Assembly (NCBI RefSeq): GCF_004354045.1
Contig: NZ_SMRT01000024.1
Coordinates: 1 to 62,249, forward strand
Origin: Paenibacillus piri
GTDB lineage: Bacteria; Bacillota; Bacilli; Paenibacillales; NBRC-103111
DNA: 62,249 nucleotides
Direction: 5' to 3'
The notes beneath the pieces were generated by a model. It was not told where the DNA came from. It did not search any database and saw only the letters and a list, made by a program, of their open reading frames with translations. A program made the translations under genes and the position numbers. Every line of letters begins with the position of its first letter. Within the stretch, counting starts at the first letter, position 1. Positions 26,907 to 34,726 of this stretch are shown here, piece after piece.

Positions 26907-27725
26907 TTAAAATAATCGCTGCCGCATCGCCTCGAATAGCACGACCGTCGCCGCCATCGCGGCGTTGAGCGACTCCGCTCGTCCCTGCATCGGGATGCGG
27001 ATCTGCTCCGTCGTTAGCGCCGCCGCCTCGGGCGACACGCCCTGCCCCTCGTTGCCGATGACAAACCAGACCGGCTGCCGGAAATCGAAGCCGTAGCAGT
27101 CCGACGTGCCCTGCAGGCTCGTCGCAACCACCGCCGCGCCTTGCTGCGCGGCCAGCGGAAGCACCGATTGCAGGTCTCCCTGCACAATCGGCAAATGAAA
27201 CAGTGAGCCCATCGTGGCGCGCACGGTCTTCGGGTTGTACAAATCGACGGTGCCCCTGCCGAGCAGCACACCGGTGGCCCCGACCGCATCCGCACTGCGG
27301 ATGATCGTGCCCAGGTTGCCCGGGTCCTGCATCCCGTCGATGACGACGACAAGCTCCGGCCCGGTGCCCGCCGTCGCGAGCAGATCCTCCGGCTGCCACG
27401 ACAGCTTGGGCAGCACGGCAAATACCGCCTGCGGCGTTAATGTGTCGGTGCATTTGGCCAGCACCGCCTCGCTCACCGCGACGCATTCGACGCCTCGGCT
27501 CTCGGCCTGCTCCAGCATGCCGCCGGACAGCTCCTGCCGCCGCTCCGCCGCGTAGACTAGCGCCTCCAGCGCAGCATCGGAAGCCAATGCTTCCTGTACG
27601 AGGTGAATGCCCTCGATCATGAATTGCCCCTGGCGTTCCCTTCCTTTTTTATCCAGGAGCTGGGTCCAACCCTTGACGCGCGGGTTGTGAACAGATGAAA
27701 TTATCGAAATATCGTGCTTGGTCAT
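26907..27725 (-). CDS. TrmH/SpoU-family RNA 2'-O-methyltransferase (YsgA type)
   Basis: A 272-residue SPOUT methyltransferase. The N-terminal substrate-binding segment ISSVHNPRVKGWTQLLDKKGR and QFMIEGIHLVQEAL precedes the knotted SpoU domain with the three motifs DPGNLGTIIRSADAVG, VIGNEGQGVSPE and IRIPMQGRAESLNAAMAATV. It probably methylates a ribose in 23S rRNA or tRNA; the exact target is not assignable. In Bacillus this gene lies between sspI and pheS. Here sspI follows at 28,580 with ktrA between, but where pheST would be expected the IS graveyard and carbohydrate island begin. Confidence 0.9.
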   Translation of the reverse strand: MTKHDISIISSVHNPRVKGWTQLLDKKGRERQGQFMIEGIHLVQEALASDAALEALVYAAERRQELSGGMLEQAESRGVECVAVSEAVLAKCTDTLTPQAVFAVLPKLSWQPEDLLATAGTGPELVVVIDGMQDPGNLGTIIRSADAVGATGVLLGRGTVDLYNPKTVRATMGSLFHLPIVQGDLQSVLPLAAQQGAAVVATSLQGTSDCYGFDFRQPVWFVIGNEGQGVSPEAAALTTEQIRIPMQGRAESLNAAMAATVVLFEAMRQRLF

Positions 27726-27735
27726 AACGTTCGGG

Positions 27736-28395
27736 TTACTCCGTAAAAGTTTTTTCGAAATTTTGCAAATCTACATTTTTGCCGACAACGATTAAAATAT
27801 CGTTTTCCTTGAGCGTATCTTCCGCGTTGGGAGCGATGTTAATATGCGTGCCGGTTTTGATGCCCATCACATTGCAGCCATACTTGGCCCGAATGTCCAG
27901 CTGGCGCAAATTTTTGCCGATCATCGGCCGCGAAGCGCGAATTTCGGCAATACTGTGGTCGTCCGACAGCTCGATATAATCTATAATGTTCGACGAGATC
28001 AGGTGATGCGCAACGCGCTGGCCCATATCCCGCTCCGGATAAATGACTTTATCCGCACCGATTTTTCTGACCACTTTGCCGTGCAGCTCGTTTTGCGCCT
28101 TCACTACGACTTTCGGAACGCCGATTTCTTTTAAAATGATCGTGGTCAAAATGCTCGACTGAATATCTTGTCCGATAGCCACGACAACGACATCGAAATT
28201 GCGCAGCCCAAGCGCACGGAGCGCTTCTTCATCCGTCGAGTCGGCCTGCACCACATGCGTAACAATCGAGGAAACCTCCTGTGTCCGCTGTTCGCTGCTG
28301 TCAATGGCCAGCACTTCAAAGCCTAAGCCGTGCAACGTTTTGGCGACACTCGATCCGAACCGTCCCATCCCGATAACCGCAAATTGCTTTTTCAT
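27736..28395 (-). CDS. ktrA: KtrA/TrkA-type potassium-channel gating subunit
   Basis: About 219 residues. The N-terminal RCK/TrkA-N Rossmann domain has GMGRFGSSVAKTL and the acidic residue in VLAIDSSEQ that binds nucleotide ribose, followed by a TrkA-C domain (about 135-219). KtrA forms the octameric cytosolic ring that gates KtrB-type K+ transporters in response to ATP/ADP or c-di-AMP. No membrane partner is in the window, which is common for Ktr systems with unlinked genes. The start at 28,395 is preferred over the one three codons earlier because GGGGG lies at a suitable distance. It lies 10 bp upstream of the methyltransferase gene, probably cotranscribed. Confidence 0.9.
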   Translation of the reverse strand: MKKQFAVIGMGRFGSSVAKTLHGLGFEVLAIDSSEQRTQEVSSIVTHVVQADSTDEEALRALGLRNFDVVVVAIGQDIQSSILTTIILKEIGVPKVVVKAQNELHGKVVRKIGADKVIYPERDMGQRVAHHLISSNIIDYIELSDDHSIAEIRASRPMIGKNLRQLDIRAKYGCNVMGIKTGTHINIAPNAEDTLKENDILIVVGKNVDLQNFEKTFTE

Positions 28396-28510
28396 GAACA
28401 CCATCCCCCATCACTGACAAGCTTTTCATTGGTGACTAACGTGCTTAAGGCCCTGCCCCTTCAATACTTCATAACCTTAGTATACCATAAAATGAATCGG
28501 GCAAACGAAA

Positions 28511-28540
28511 GCATGAAGCCCTCCTGTTTGGTGCATATTA
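28511..28540 (+). promoter_or_regulatory. Predicted sigma-G promoter of sspI
   Basis: GCATG at 28,511-28,515 and CATATTA at 28,534-28,540 with an 18-bp spacer fit the forespore sigma-G pattern (gHATR, N18, CATnHTA). It is 39 bp upstream of the SspI start. Forespore expression is the expected timing for this protein. Confidence 0.65.
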
Positions 28541-28579
28541 ATTGGAGTAAAAAACGAGACGATAAAGCGAGGAATGAAC

Positions 28580-28801
28580 ATGAATCTAAATCTGAGACAG
28601 GCCATCATTGAACGCATTACGGACAAAAATGACGAGGAACTGGTTGGGGTGGTCGAGGATTCGATCGGCGGCCAGGAGCAGGTGCTGCCCGGATTAGGCG
28701 TTATATTCGAAATCATCTGGCAGCACAGCAACGAAGAGCTGCATAATCAAATGATCACATCATTAAAGGACCATCTCTCGACGATTCAATCGGTGGAATA
28801 A
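28580..28801 (+). CDS. sspI: Small acid-soluble spore protein SspI
   Basis: A 73-residue protein with the SspI signature: N-terminal LRQAIIERI, VEDSIGGQEQVLPGLGVIFE in the middle, and HSNEELHNQMI near the end. SspI is a minor forespore protein of Bacillaceae and Paenibacillaceae. The ATG at 28,580 is favoured over the one at 28,574 because of better spacing to GCGAGG. A sigma-G-like promoter precedes it. The gene is divergent from ktrA and marks this segment as ancestral chromosome of a spore former. Confidence 0.95.
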   Translation: MNLNLRQAIIERITDKNDEELVGVVEDSIGGQEQVLPGLGVIFEIIWQHSNEELHNQMITSLKDHLSTIQSVE

Positions 28802-28857
28802 TTTCTCTTGTATCGGGACTGGGGGGAGAATGAGCGCGAAATCAGATCCGGTACGGC

Positions 28858-28880
28858 GCTGAACCCTCTCGGGCGTCCCT
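28858..28880. terminator. Hairpin downstream of sspI
   Basis: CTCGGGC / GCCCGAG with a 6-nt loop lies about 70 bp after the sspI stop. No T-run follows, so termination is uncertain. The region from here to 29,690 contains no convincing gene; it holds the two repeat structures listed next. Confidence 0.3.
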
Positions 28881-29004
28881 GCCCGAGTCAAACAAACGTA
28901 AAGCAAACCTCCTGAGTCCTTTCCGATTCCTTCTAAAGGAGACGCGATTCGCCTCCAATTGCAGCGAGTGTTGACCCGAGTTCAAGGCCCCTGCCATTCC
29001 CACT

Positions 29005-29189
29005 CTAACGGACTCAGCAGACGCTATTAGTCCCGGTTTGGCGTGTTTGACATTTTAACGGACCGGAATGCCATTATTGAGCTTGCCAGAATCCAATTCA
29101 CCGCAAATTTGGCAATATAACGGCACCTCGGTCCGTTAGATTGAAAAATCGTCCTTTGGGACACAAATAGCGTCTCTGGAGTCCGTTAG
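29005..29189. repeat. Nested inverted-repeat element built on TAACGGAC / GTCCGTTA
   Basis: The outer arms are 24 bp at 29,005-29,028 (CTAACGGACTCAGCAGACGC followed by TATT) and 29,166-29,189 (its reverse complement with about three mismatches). Inside lies a second pair at 29,055-29,072 (TTAACGGACCGGAATGCC) and 29,122-29,139 (GGCACCTCGGTCCGTTAG). The whole can fold into a two-tier hairpin of about 185 nt. The shared TAACGGAC core at every arm end suggests a dispersed repeat family. No reading frame explains it. Confidence 0.6.
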
Positions 29190-29218
29190 TTTTTGGCGAA
29201 GCCCTTACAAGGGGGGCG

Positions 29219-29420
29219 GCAGCTTTTGCTTTCCAAGATCCCACCCGGGTTACAGCAGCTTTCGTTTTCCAAGCCCCTACCCGAGCTGCGGCAGCTTTCG
29301 TTTTCCAAGTTCCCACCCGGGTTACAGCAGCTTTCGTTTTCCAAGCCCCACCCCCGAGTTGCGGCAGCTTTCGTTTTCCAAGCCCCACTCCCGAGCTGCG
29401 GCAGCTTTTGTTTATCTAAG
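29219..29420. repeat. 36-37-bp tandem repeat, five full copies plus a partial one
   Basis: The units start at 29,219, 29,255, 29,291, 29,327 and 29,364, with a partial sixth at 29,401. Each begins GCAGCTTTCGTTTTCCAAG with minor changes. The 3' half comes in two forms: copies 1 and 3 end in ACCCGGGTTACA, copies 2, 4 and 5 in CGAG(C/T)TGCG. Three copies are exactly 36 bp and two are 37 bp, so the reverse-strand reading as a 12-residue repeat protein is broken. There are no spacers, hence not a CRISPR array. Confidence 0.85.
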
Positions 29421-29593
29421 CCTGCACTTGGCAAGCCCACTGGCTAAGGCTGTGCGAAGTAATGAACAGCCTTGCTTTATGCAAAGCTGCCCTAATGTGA
29501 GGTGGCAGTTCCACAGCATAGTAGGAGGAAAACCGAAACTGTCGGGCGGGAACCGATTCTCCTTACAATGTTCCGCAAGTCAATTCCCGAACC

Positions 29594-29665
29594 AAAAAAA
29601 GCCACGGCACAGCCGTCGTGCGGGCATTCGAAGGAATGTCCGCAGCGCGGTCTGACGTGGCTTTT
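29594..29665 (-). terminator. Terminator of the Gfo/Idh-ThuA operon
   Basis: On the minus strand AAAAGCCACG is followed, after an internal GC-rich structure, by CGTGGCTTTTTTT. It begins 25 bp beyond the stop of the last operon gene at 29,691. Confidence 0.75.
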
Positions 29666-29690
29666 CGTGTTAAGCGCCTATGCGATGCAA

Positions 29691-30794
29691 TTAGTCCAAA
29701 AGACCTCGAACCAGGTGCCCCGGCATCGGCTTCGGTTTTTCACAGCTGCTTTGCATGATGTAATGCTTGCCGTCCTTTGCCGCATCATGAAAGCCGTGCA
29801 TCGCTTCCAATATATGATAGGCCAATTCGCCATTCGCACGATTGGCACGGTTGTTGCGGATCGCGTAAGCCATATCCAGCACGCCCAGACCGCGGCTGTT
29901 ATCGGCATAGCCATGCGTCAAAGGAATTTCGCTGAATTCCTTCGCATCCAAGCGGCGGACGCTGACCGGACCGCCGAACGTATTCGGGTCCGGCACGCTC
30001 AGCGTGCCTTCGCTGCCGTATATTTCGATCCGCGGCAGCTGCGAGCCGCCGAATGCGTCGAAGCTCGTAATGATCGTTCCGATCGCGCCGCTGTGGAAAT
30101 CAAGCACGCCGGCAATATGCGTCGGCGTCTCGACTTTAATCTTGTTGCCGAATTTCGGCTCGCTCATAATCGTGCGTTCCGGATACGAAATTTTAGCCGA
30201 GCCCGTGACGCGCTGAATCGGTCCCAATAAAGCGACCAGCGCGGTTAAGTAATAAGGTCCCATGTCGAACATCGGTCCGCCGCCGGGAGCATAATAAAAT
30301 TCCGGATCGGGATGCCAATGCTCGTGGCCGCGTCCGATCATAAATGCGGAAGCGGCTACCGGCGTGCCGATCCAGCCGTCCTGAATCAGCTTGATGCAGG
30401 TTTGGATGCCGCCGCCCAGGAACGTATCCGGAGCGCTGCCGACCAGCTTGCCGTTTCGTTTGGCGACTGCCAGAATGTTCTGGCCTTCCTCGCGGGTAAC
30501 GGCAAGCGGCTTTTCCACATAGACGTGCTTGCCGGCTTCCAATGCCTGGATGCAGACGCTGGCATGCGCCGCGGGAATCGTCAGGTTGATCACCAGATCG
30601 ATGTCAGGATCGGCCAGCAGCTCTTCGACCGAGCATGCTTTCGGGATGCCGAATTCCTCGGCGCTCGCCTGCGCGCGGGCCACATTCAAATCCGCGCATG
30701 CCGCGACCTCCAGTGCGGAGAAGGTTTTGCAGTTTTTAAAATAAATGCTGCTGATTTTACCGCAGCCGATAATACCGATTCTTACTTTCTCCAT
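29691..30794 (-). CDS. Gfo/Idh/MocA family oxidoreductase (distal copy)
   Basis: A 367-residue NAD(P)-dependent oxidoreductase. The N-terminal Rossmann motif is GIIGCGKISSIYFKN and the catalytic-fold EKP motif VYVEKPLAVT is near residue 95. A C-terminal alpha/beta domain includes GGGPMFDMGPYYLTAL with the conserved D-x-G-x-Y/H. The family oxidises or reduces sugars, inositols and related polyols. It is the last gene of an operon with a ThuA-domain protein and a second Gfo/Idh enzyme, a set often seen in sugar or polyol catabolism. The substrate cannot be assigned. Confidence 0.9.
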   Translation of the reverse strand: MEKVRIGIIGCGKISSIYFKNCKTFSALEVAACADLNVARAQASAEEFGIPKACSVEELLADPDIDLVINLTIPAAHASVCIQALEAGKHVYVEKPLAVTREEGQNILAVAKRNGKLVGSAPDTFLGGGIQTCIKLIQDGWIGTPVAASAFMIGRGHEHWHPDPEFYYAPGGGPMFDMGPYYLTALVALLGPIQRVTGSAKISYPERTIMSEPKFGNKIKVETPTHIAGVLDFHSGAIGTIITSFDAFGGSQLPRIEIYGSEGTLSVPDPNTFGGPVSVRRLDAKEFSEIPLTHGYADNSRGLGVLDMAYAIRNNRANRANGELAYHILEAMHGFHDAAKDGKHYIMQSSCEKPKPMPGHLVRGLLD

Positions 30795-30818
30795 GACGCC
30801 TGCTCCTCCATTTGCGGG

Positions 30819-31538
30819 TTAATTGCTGTCTCCCATGCCCGTATATTTAAGATCCTTCACAGCGCTTTGGCTCGCTGCCGACTTACCTTCCGCCGCCCAC
30901 ACAAAACCGCGGCGCATCATCAGCGTGACCTCCGGCATCGCGACGATATCCGCCTTATGGCCGAGGGAGCAATAATAAACGCGTCCGGCACCCCACCGCT
31001 TCGTCCAAACGACAGGCATATCGACTGCGCCGTTCGACGAATAAGGGCCGTCAATAACCGGGAATCGGGTCGTTGCCAGCACCTCGACGACCGGATCGAT
31101 GTGCAAATAATACTGCTCGCTTTTCACCTTGAAATCGGAGATGCCGTCCAGCAGCGTGCTGGATGATTGCTTAATATGAACGACGTACTCGACGCCGTCG
31201 TTGCCCGGATGCGCCACCCATTGTCCGCCGGTCATAAACTGCCAGTCCACGTTGTTGCGGAACGCATCGCACATGCCGCCGTGAAGCCCCGCGATGCCGA
31301 CCCCGCTTTGCACGGCGGCGGTTACATTTTTGGCCCACTGCTTGTCGATTTCGCCCATCGTCCATGCCGGTACGATCAAATCGAGACCGAGCAGCTTATC
31401 CGCATCGGCGAACGATTCCAGCGTGTCGGATACCTCGACCTCGAACCCTTCTTCTTTCAAAATACGCTCGAATATGTCCGAAACCTGCTTAGGCTCGTGG
31501 CCTTGCCAGCCGCCCTGCACAATCAATGCTTTTTTCAT
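30819..31538 (-). CDS. ThuA domain-containing protein
   Basis: A 239-residue protein with the class-I glutamine-amidotransferase-like ThuA fold. It begins with KKALIVQGGWQGHEP and has GVGIAGLHGGMCDAF and VVWTKRWGAGRVYYCSLGHK, all hallmarks of ThuA-like proteins. The original ThuA takes part in disaccharide (trehalose) use in rhizobia; its biochemistry is largely undefined. Here it lies between two Gfo/Idh dehydrogenases (12 and 24 bp gaps), which suggests a shared sugar pathway. Cytosolic, no signal peptide. Confidence 0.9.
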   Translation of the reverse strand: MKKALIVQGGWQGHEPKQVSDIFERILKEEGFEVEVSDTLESFADADKLLGLDLIVPAWTMGEIDKQWAKNVTAAVQSGVGIAGLHGGMCDAFRNNVDWQFMTGGQWVAHPGNDGVEYVVHIKQSSSTLLDGISDFKVKSEQYYLHIDPVVEVLATTRFPVIDGPYSSNGAVDMPVVWTKRWGAGRVYYCSLGHKADIVAMPEVTLMMRRGFVWAAEGKSAASQSAVKDLKYTGMGDSN

Positions 31539-31550
31539 CTTCGTCCACTC

Positions 31551-32711
31551 CTAAACTTCGTCTATTTTGACCCAACGCCGCTCGCCGATCGAGCGGTCAA
31601 CCGCTTCCAACACTTCCTGACATTTCACGCCGTCGACAAAATTAGGCACAGGCTGGCGGTCCTCCTCCAGCGCTTGCATCAGCTCGACGACTTCATGGAT
31701 AAATGTGTGCTCATAGCCGATCGTGTGACCCGGCGGCCACCAGGCGTCCATATAAGCATGGGCCGGATCCGTAGCGAGCACACGGCGGAAGCCCTGAACA
31801 TCGTCGGCATCGTCGGTAAAATAAACCTGCAGCTCGTTCATCCGTTCGAAATCGAACTTCAAGCTGCCCTTGCTGCCGTTAATCTCAAACGAATTCGTGC
31901 AGCGATGGCCCGCTGCGAACCGCGTCGCTTCGAAGCTGCCGACAGCCCCATTCGCAAAGCGGCTCATAAACAACGTGGCGTCATCGACGGTGACAGGCCC
32001 TTTAGGCGCATCCTTGCTGCCTTTGGCACTGAGCCCGGTCATGGAGGCCGGCATCGGACGTTCCTTGATGAACGTCTCGTTCATTCCGATCACTTCGGTC
32101 ATGTCCCCGACCAAAAAATGCGCCAAATCGATCAAGTGAGCGCCCAGGTCGCCATGCGAACCGGAGCCTGCGATTTCCTTCTGCAAACGCCATACGAGCG
32201 GGAATTCGGGATCAAGGATCCAATCCTGCAGAAACCATGCGCGGAAATGATAAATTTGACCGAGCCGTCCTTCGTCGATCAGCTTCTTGGCCAGCAATAC
32301 GGCCGGCGCGAAGCGGTAGTTGAAGCCGACCATATGCTTGATCCCGGCTTCCTCGGCCGCTCTCAGCATTTCGCGCGAATCCGGCAGCGTCAGCGCCAGC
32401 GGCTTCTCGCAGAACAGGTGCTTGCCGGCTTTGGCAGCCGCAAGCGCGATCTCCTTATGCGCATCGCTTGGCGCGTTAATGTCGATCAGATCGATATCGT
32501 CCCGCTTCAACAGCTCGCGCCAATCCGTTACATAGCCCTCCCAACCGAACTGATCGGCCGCCTGCGCTACGCCCGCTTCGTCGCGCCCGCAAATCAGCTT
32601 CATCGCCGGTCGCACCGAGTTCGGGAAAAACATTTGTAAATCGCGGTATGCATGGCTGTGCGCCTTGCCCATAAATTTATAACCGACCATTCCCACATTG
32701 ATCTGCTTCAT
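31551..32711 (-). CDS. Gfo/Idh/MocA family oxidoreductase (proximal copy)
   Basis: A 386-residue enzyme with Rossmann motif MVGYKFMGKAHSHAY, the EKP motif LFCEKPLALT (Lys near residue 96), a C-terminal dehydrogenase fold with GSHGDLGAHLIDLAHFL and a terminal EVLEAVDRSIGERRWV segment. The G-Y-K-F-M-G-K-A-H-S start is typical of the subgroup found next to ThuA genes and inositol or sugar catabolism genes. It differs substantially from the distal copy, so the pair probably performs two steps (for example oxidation and re-reduction at another position), an inference only. It lies 57 bp downstream of the LacI-type repressor gene. Confidence 0.9.
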   Translation of the reverse strand: MKQINVGMVGYKFMGKAHSHAYRDLQMFFPNSVRPAMKLICGRDEAGVAQAADQFGWEGYVTDWRELLKRDDIDLIDINAPSDAHKEIALAAAKAGKHLFCEKPLALTLPDSREMLRAAEEAGIKHMVGFNYRFAPAVLLAKKLIDEGRLGQIYHFRAWFLQDWILDPEFPLVWRLQKEIAGSGSHGDLGAHLIDLAHFLVGDMTEVIGMNETFIKERPMPASMTGLSAKGSKDAPKGPVTVDDATLFMSRFANGAVGSFEATRFAAGHRCTNSFEINGSKGSLKFDFERMNELQVYFTDDADDVQGFRRVLATDPAHAYMDAWWPPGHTIGYEHTFIHEVVELMQALEEDRQPVPNFVDGVKCQEVLEAVDRSIGERRWVKIDEV

Positions 32712-32768
32712 CCCATTTTTCCTCCCTTGATCGTTTCAATTGATACCGCTTACCGCGCAGCCTGCGGT

Positions 32769-33806
32769 TCAACGGGGCTCGGCCGCAATCTTGCGGCACG
32801 ATTGCCGGATCACCAGCTCCGTATCGAGCTTGAGCCGGAATCCGCCCGGCTCGCCGTTCAACTGCATCAGCAGACGTTCCGCCGCAAGGCTGCCCATCTC
32901 ATAGAACGGCACCGCCACGCTCGTCAGCGGCGGATCGGTTACGCGGGCCGCATCCGAATTGTCGTAGCCCACAACGGCCACATCGCGGCCGGCCTCCCAG
33001 CCGAGCTCGCGCAGTCCCTGCATCAAACCGATCGCCATCCGGTCGTTGGCAGCGAATACGGCGTCGATCTCCCGCCGCCGCTCATAGACGGCGGCAGCCG
33101 CCCGGTAACCGCTGGTCCGGCTGTAATTGCCTTCAAAGTACAAGTGCGCCAATTGCTCCGGCTCCATTCCCGCTTCCCGCATCGCCCGGGTATAGCCCTC
33201 GAGCCTGTCGGCACTGTTGGAAAATTGCGGGGAACCGTTCAAAAACGCGATCCGGTTGTAGCCTTTATCGAGTAAATGCTTCACTGCCCGGTAGCTGCCC
33301 TCCGTATGGTCGGCGTCCACTTCGTTGAACCGCTCGCCGGCAAAATGCTGGTTCACGAGGCAGAAAGGATGCTCCCCCTCCTCCAACCGCTGGAGCTGCT
33401 GCCGCTCAAGGGGCGTATCGGACGCGCCCAAAATAATGCAGGCATCCACCTTTTGCGAGCGAAAAACATCATTGTAATCGCTCTCTTGATCCGGCGAACG
33501 AAAAATCAGGAGGAGGTCATATCCTTTCTCCTTCACTTTGGCGCCGATTCCGCTTAACACCTCGGAAAAATAATACGTCGAAAACAGATGCACCTTCGGC
33601 ACATAAGGAAGCACAACGCCCAAATTGCCGCTTCTGCGGCGGGCAAAGCTCTGAGCAATCGCATTGGGATGATAGTCTAATGTTTTGGCTGCATCAAGCA
33701 CCCGCTGCCTGGTTTCTTCCTTCATCGGACCGACGCCGTTGAATACACGGGAAACCGTAGCCTCGGATACTCCCGCTAACTCAGCTACTTCCTTTCTCGT
33801 TACAAT
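32769..33806 (-). CDS. LacI-family transcriptional repressor with apparent ATT start codon
   Basis: The sensor domain and most of the protein are plain (EETRQRVLDAAKTLDYHPNAIAQ to the periplasmic-binding-like fold). The first ATG in frame (33,725) would remove the whole helix-turn-helix. Upstream the frame stays open and encodes VTRKEVAELAGVSEATVSRV, the full LacI HTH. No ATG, GTG or TTG exists in that frame before a TAA six codons further up. An ATT at 33,804-33,806 follows AAAGGGGTGG by 7 nt and gives the normal 345-residue length. It is the first gene of the four-gene sugar operon and probably autoregulates through the site at 33,846-33,859. Confidence 0.82.
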   Translation of the reverse strand: MVTRKEVAELAGVSEATVSRVFNGVGPMKEETRQRVLDAAKTLDYHPNAIAQSFARRRSGNLGVVLPYVPKVHLFSTYYFSEVLSGIGAKVKEKGYDLLLIFRSPDQESDYNDVFRSQKVDACIILGASDTPLERQQLQRLEEGEHPFCLVNQHFAGERFNEVDADHTEGSYRAVKHLLDKGYNRIAFLNGSPQFSNSADRLEGYTRAMREAGMEPEQLAHLYFEGNYSRTSGYRAAAAVYERRREIDAVFAANDRMAIGLMQGLRELGWEAGRDVAVVGYDNSDAARVTDPPLTSVAVPFYEMGSLAAERLLMQLNGEPGGFRLKLDTELVIRQSCRKIAAEPR

Positions 33807-33845
33807 AAGAAGACCACCCCTTTATGATAAAAATACAACTTGTAA

Positions 33846-33888
33846 TGTACACGCGTTCATTTTCTCATGCAAGCATGGTGGATGTCAA
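33846..33888 (-). promoter_or_regulatory. Predicted promoter and LacI-type operator of the lacI-gfo-thuA-gfo operon
   Basis: On the minus strand a perfect -35 TTGACA (33,883-33,888) is followed after 18 bp by a weak -10 GAAAAT (33,859-33,864). It is immediately followed by the partial palindrome TGAACGCGTGTACA (33,846-33,859) with a central CG step, as LacI-family operators have. Placement at the start site fits repression by the gene's own product. Confidence 0.5.
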
Positions 33889-33953
33889 TCTCCTTTTTTA
33901 ACATTGTTGCCGGCCTCACTGTAAATTTTATCCAGTTGAGCCCTTGGAACCCG

Positions 33954-33982
33954 TTGCCAATTATCCCCGATCCGACTATGCT
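33954..33982 (+). promoter_or_regulatory. Sigma-A promoter of the OmpR-type response regulator
   Basis: TTGCCA (33,954-33,959) and TATGCT (33,977-33,982) with a 17-bp spacer lie 36 bp upstream of the response regulator ATG. AAGGAG at 34,003-34,008 is the ribosome site. Confidence 0.6.
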
Positions 33983-34018
33983 AAACATAACCATGTATAG
34001 ACAAGGAGTGTTTGTTCC

Positions 34019-34726
34019 ATGAAGCTGCTTGTTGCCGAAGATGACGAGTCCGTATGCGAAATGCTGCGCATGTTTTTTGTAAAGGAATCGTATGATACCA
34101 CCTTTGTCCACGACGGATTGACGGCAGGAAGCCGCATTCGTGAGGAAGCTTGGGATTTCATAATTTTGGATTGGATGCTCCCCGGCAAGGACGGCATTAC
34201 GCTATGTCGCGAGCTTCGTCAATCGATGCCGACACCCGTCATCTTGTTGACGGCCCGCGACCGGGAGCAGGACCGGATTCTGGGTTTGGAAACGGGGGCG
34301 GATGATTATGTCGCGAAGCCGTTCAGCCCGATGGAGCTGATCGCAAGGATGAAAGCCGTGCTCCGCCGTTATCAGCCGGGCATATTTGTGGCTCCCCGCG
34401 AGCCGGAAACTTCGGTAAGTGAAGCCGGCCTGCTCCGGCATCACGGCATTGTCATTCATCTGGATTCGCGCACTGTCGCCATTCAAGGAACGGCAGCGAC
34501 GAATTTGACGCCGAAGGAATTCGAGCTTCTTTGCCTGTTTGTCCGCCACCCGAAGCGGGTGTTCACCCGGGAGCAGCTGCTGGAGCTTGTCTGGGGTTAC
34601 AGCTATGCCGGCGAGGAAAGGACAGTGGATGTTCATATTAAACGGCTGCGCCAAAAAATATCGACGCCCGACTATCCGTTGATCGGAACCGTATGGGGCG
34701 TCGGCTACAAGCTGGAGGAATCATAA
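34019..34726 (+). CDS. OmpR/PhoB-family response regulator
   Basis: A 235-residue regulator with a receiver domain (1-115; acidic VAEDDE, phospho-acceptor Asp in FIILDWMLPGKDG near residue 51, Lys in YVAKPFSP) and a C-terminal winged-helix DNA-binding domain (about 140-232; LTPKEFELLCLFVRHPKRVF and VDVHIKRLRQKI). It is translationally coupled to the kinase, the stop and next ATG overlapping as TAATG. The signal and regulon are unknown. It resembles the general CssR/ResD-like group found in Bacillota. Confidence 0.93.
   Translation: MKLLVAEDDESVCEMLRMFFVKESYDTTFVHDGLTAGSRIREEAWDFIILDWMLPGKDGITLCRELRQSMPTPVILLTARDREQDRILGLETGADDYVAKPFSPMELIARMKAVLRRYQPGIFVAPREPETSVSEAGLLRHHGIVIHLDSRTVAIQGTAATNLTPKEFELLCLFVRHPKRVFTREQLLELVWGYSYAGEERTVDVHIKRLRQKISTPDYPLIGTVWGVGYKLEES

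Noticed and set aside
29219..29420. Possible CRISPR array
   Set aside because: The 36-37-bp units are head to tail without spacers, and no cas gene is nearby.
29186..29440. Minus-strand 84-codon frame with 12-residue repeats
   Set aside because: The repeat units change between 36 and 37 bp, so the repeat reading shifts frame. There is no ribosome site.
31167..32639. Long plus-strand frame (490 codons) opposite the proximal Gfo/Idh gene
   Set aside because: It is antisense to a full-length enzyme with clear family motifs, has no ribosome site and no recognisable protein features. Long antisense frames are common in GC-rich genes.
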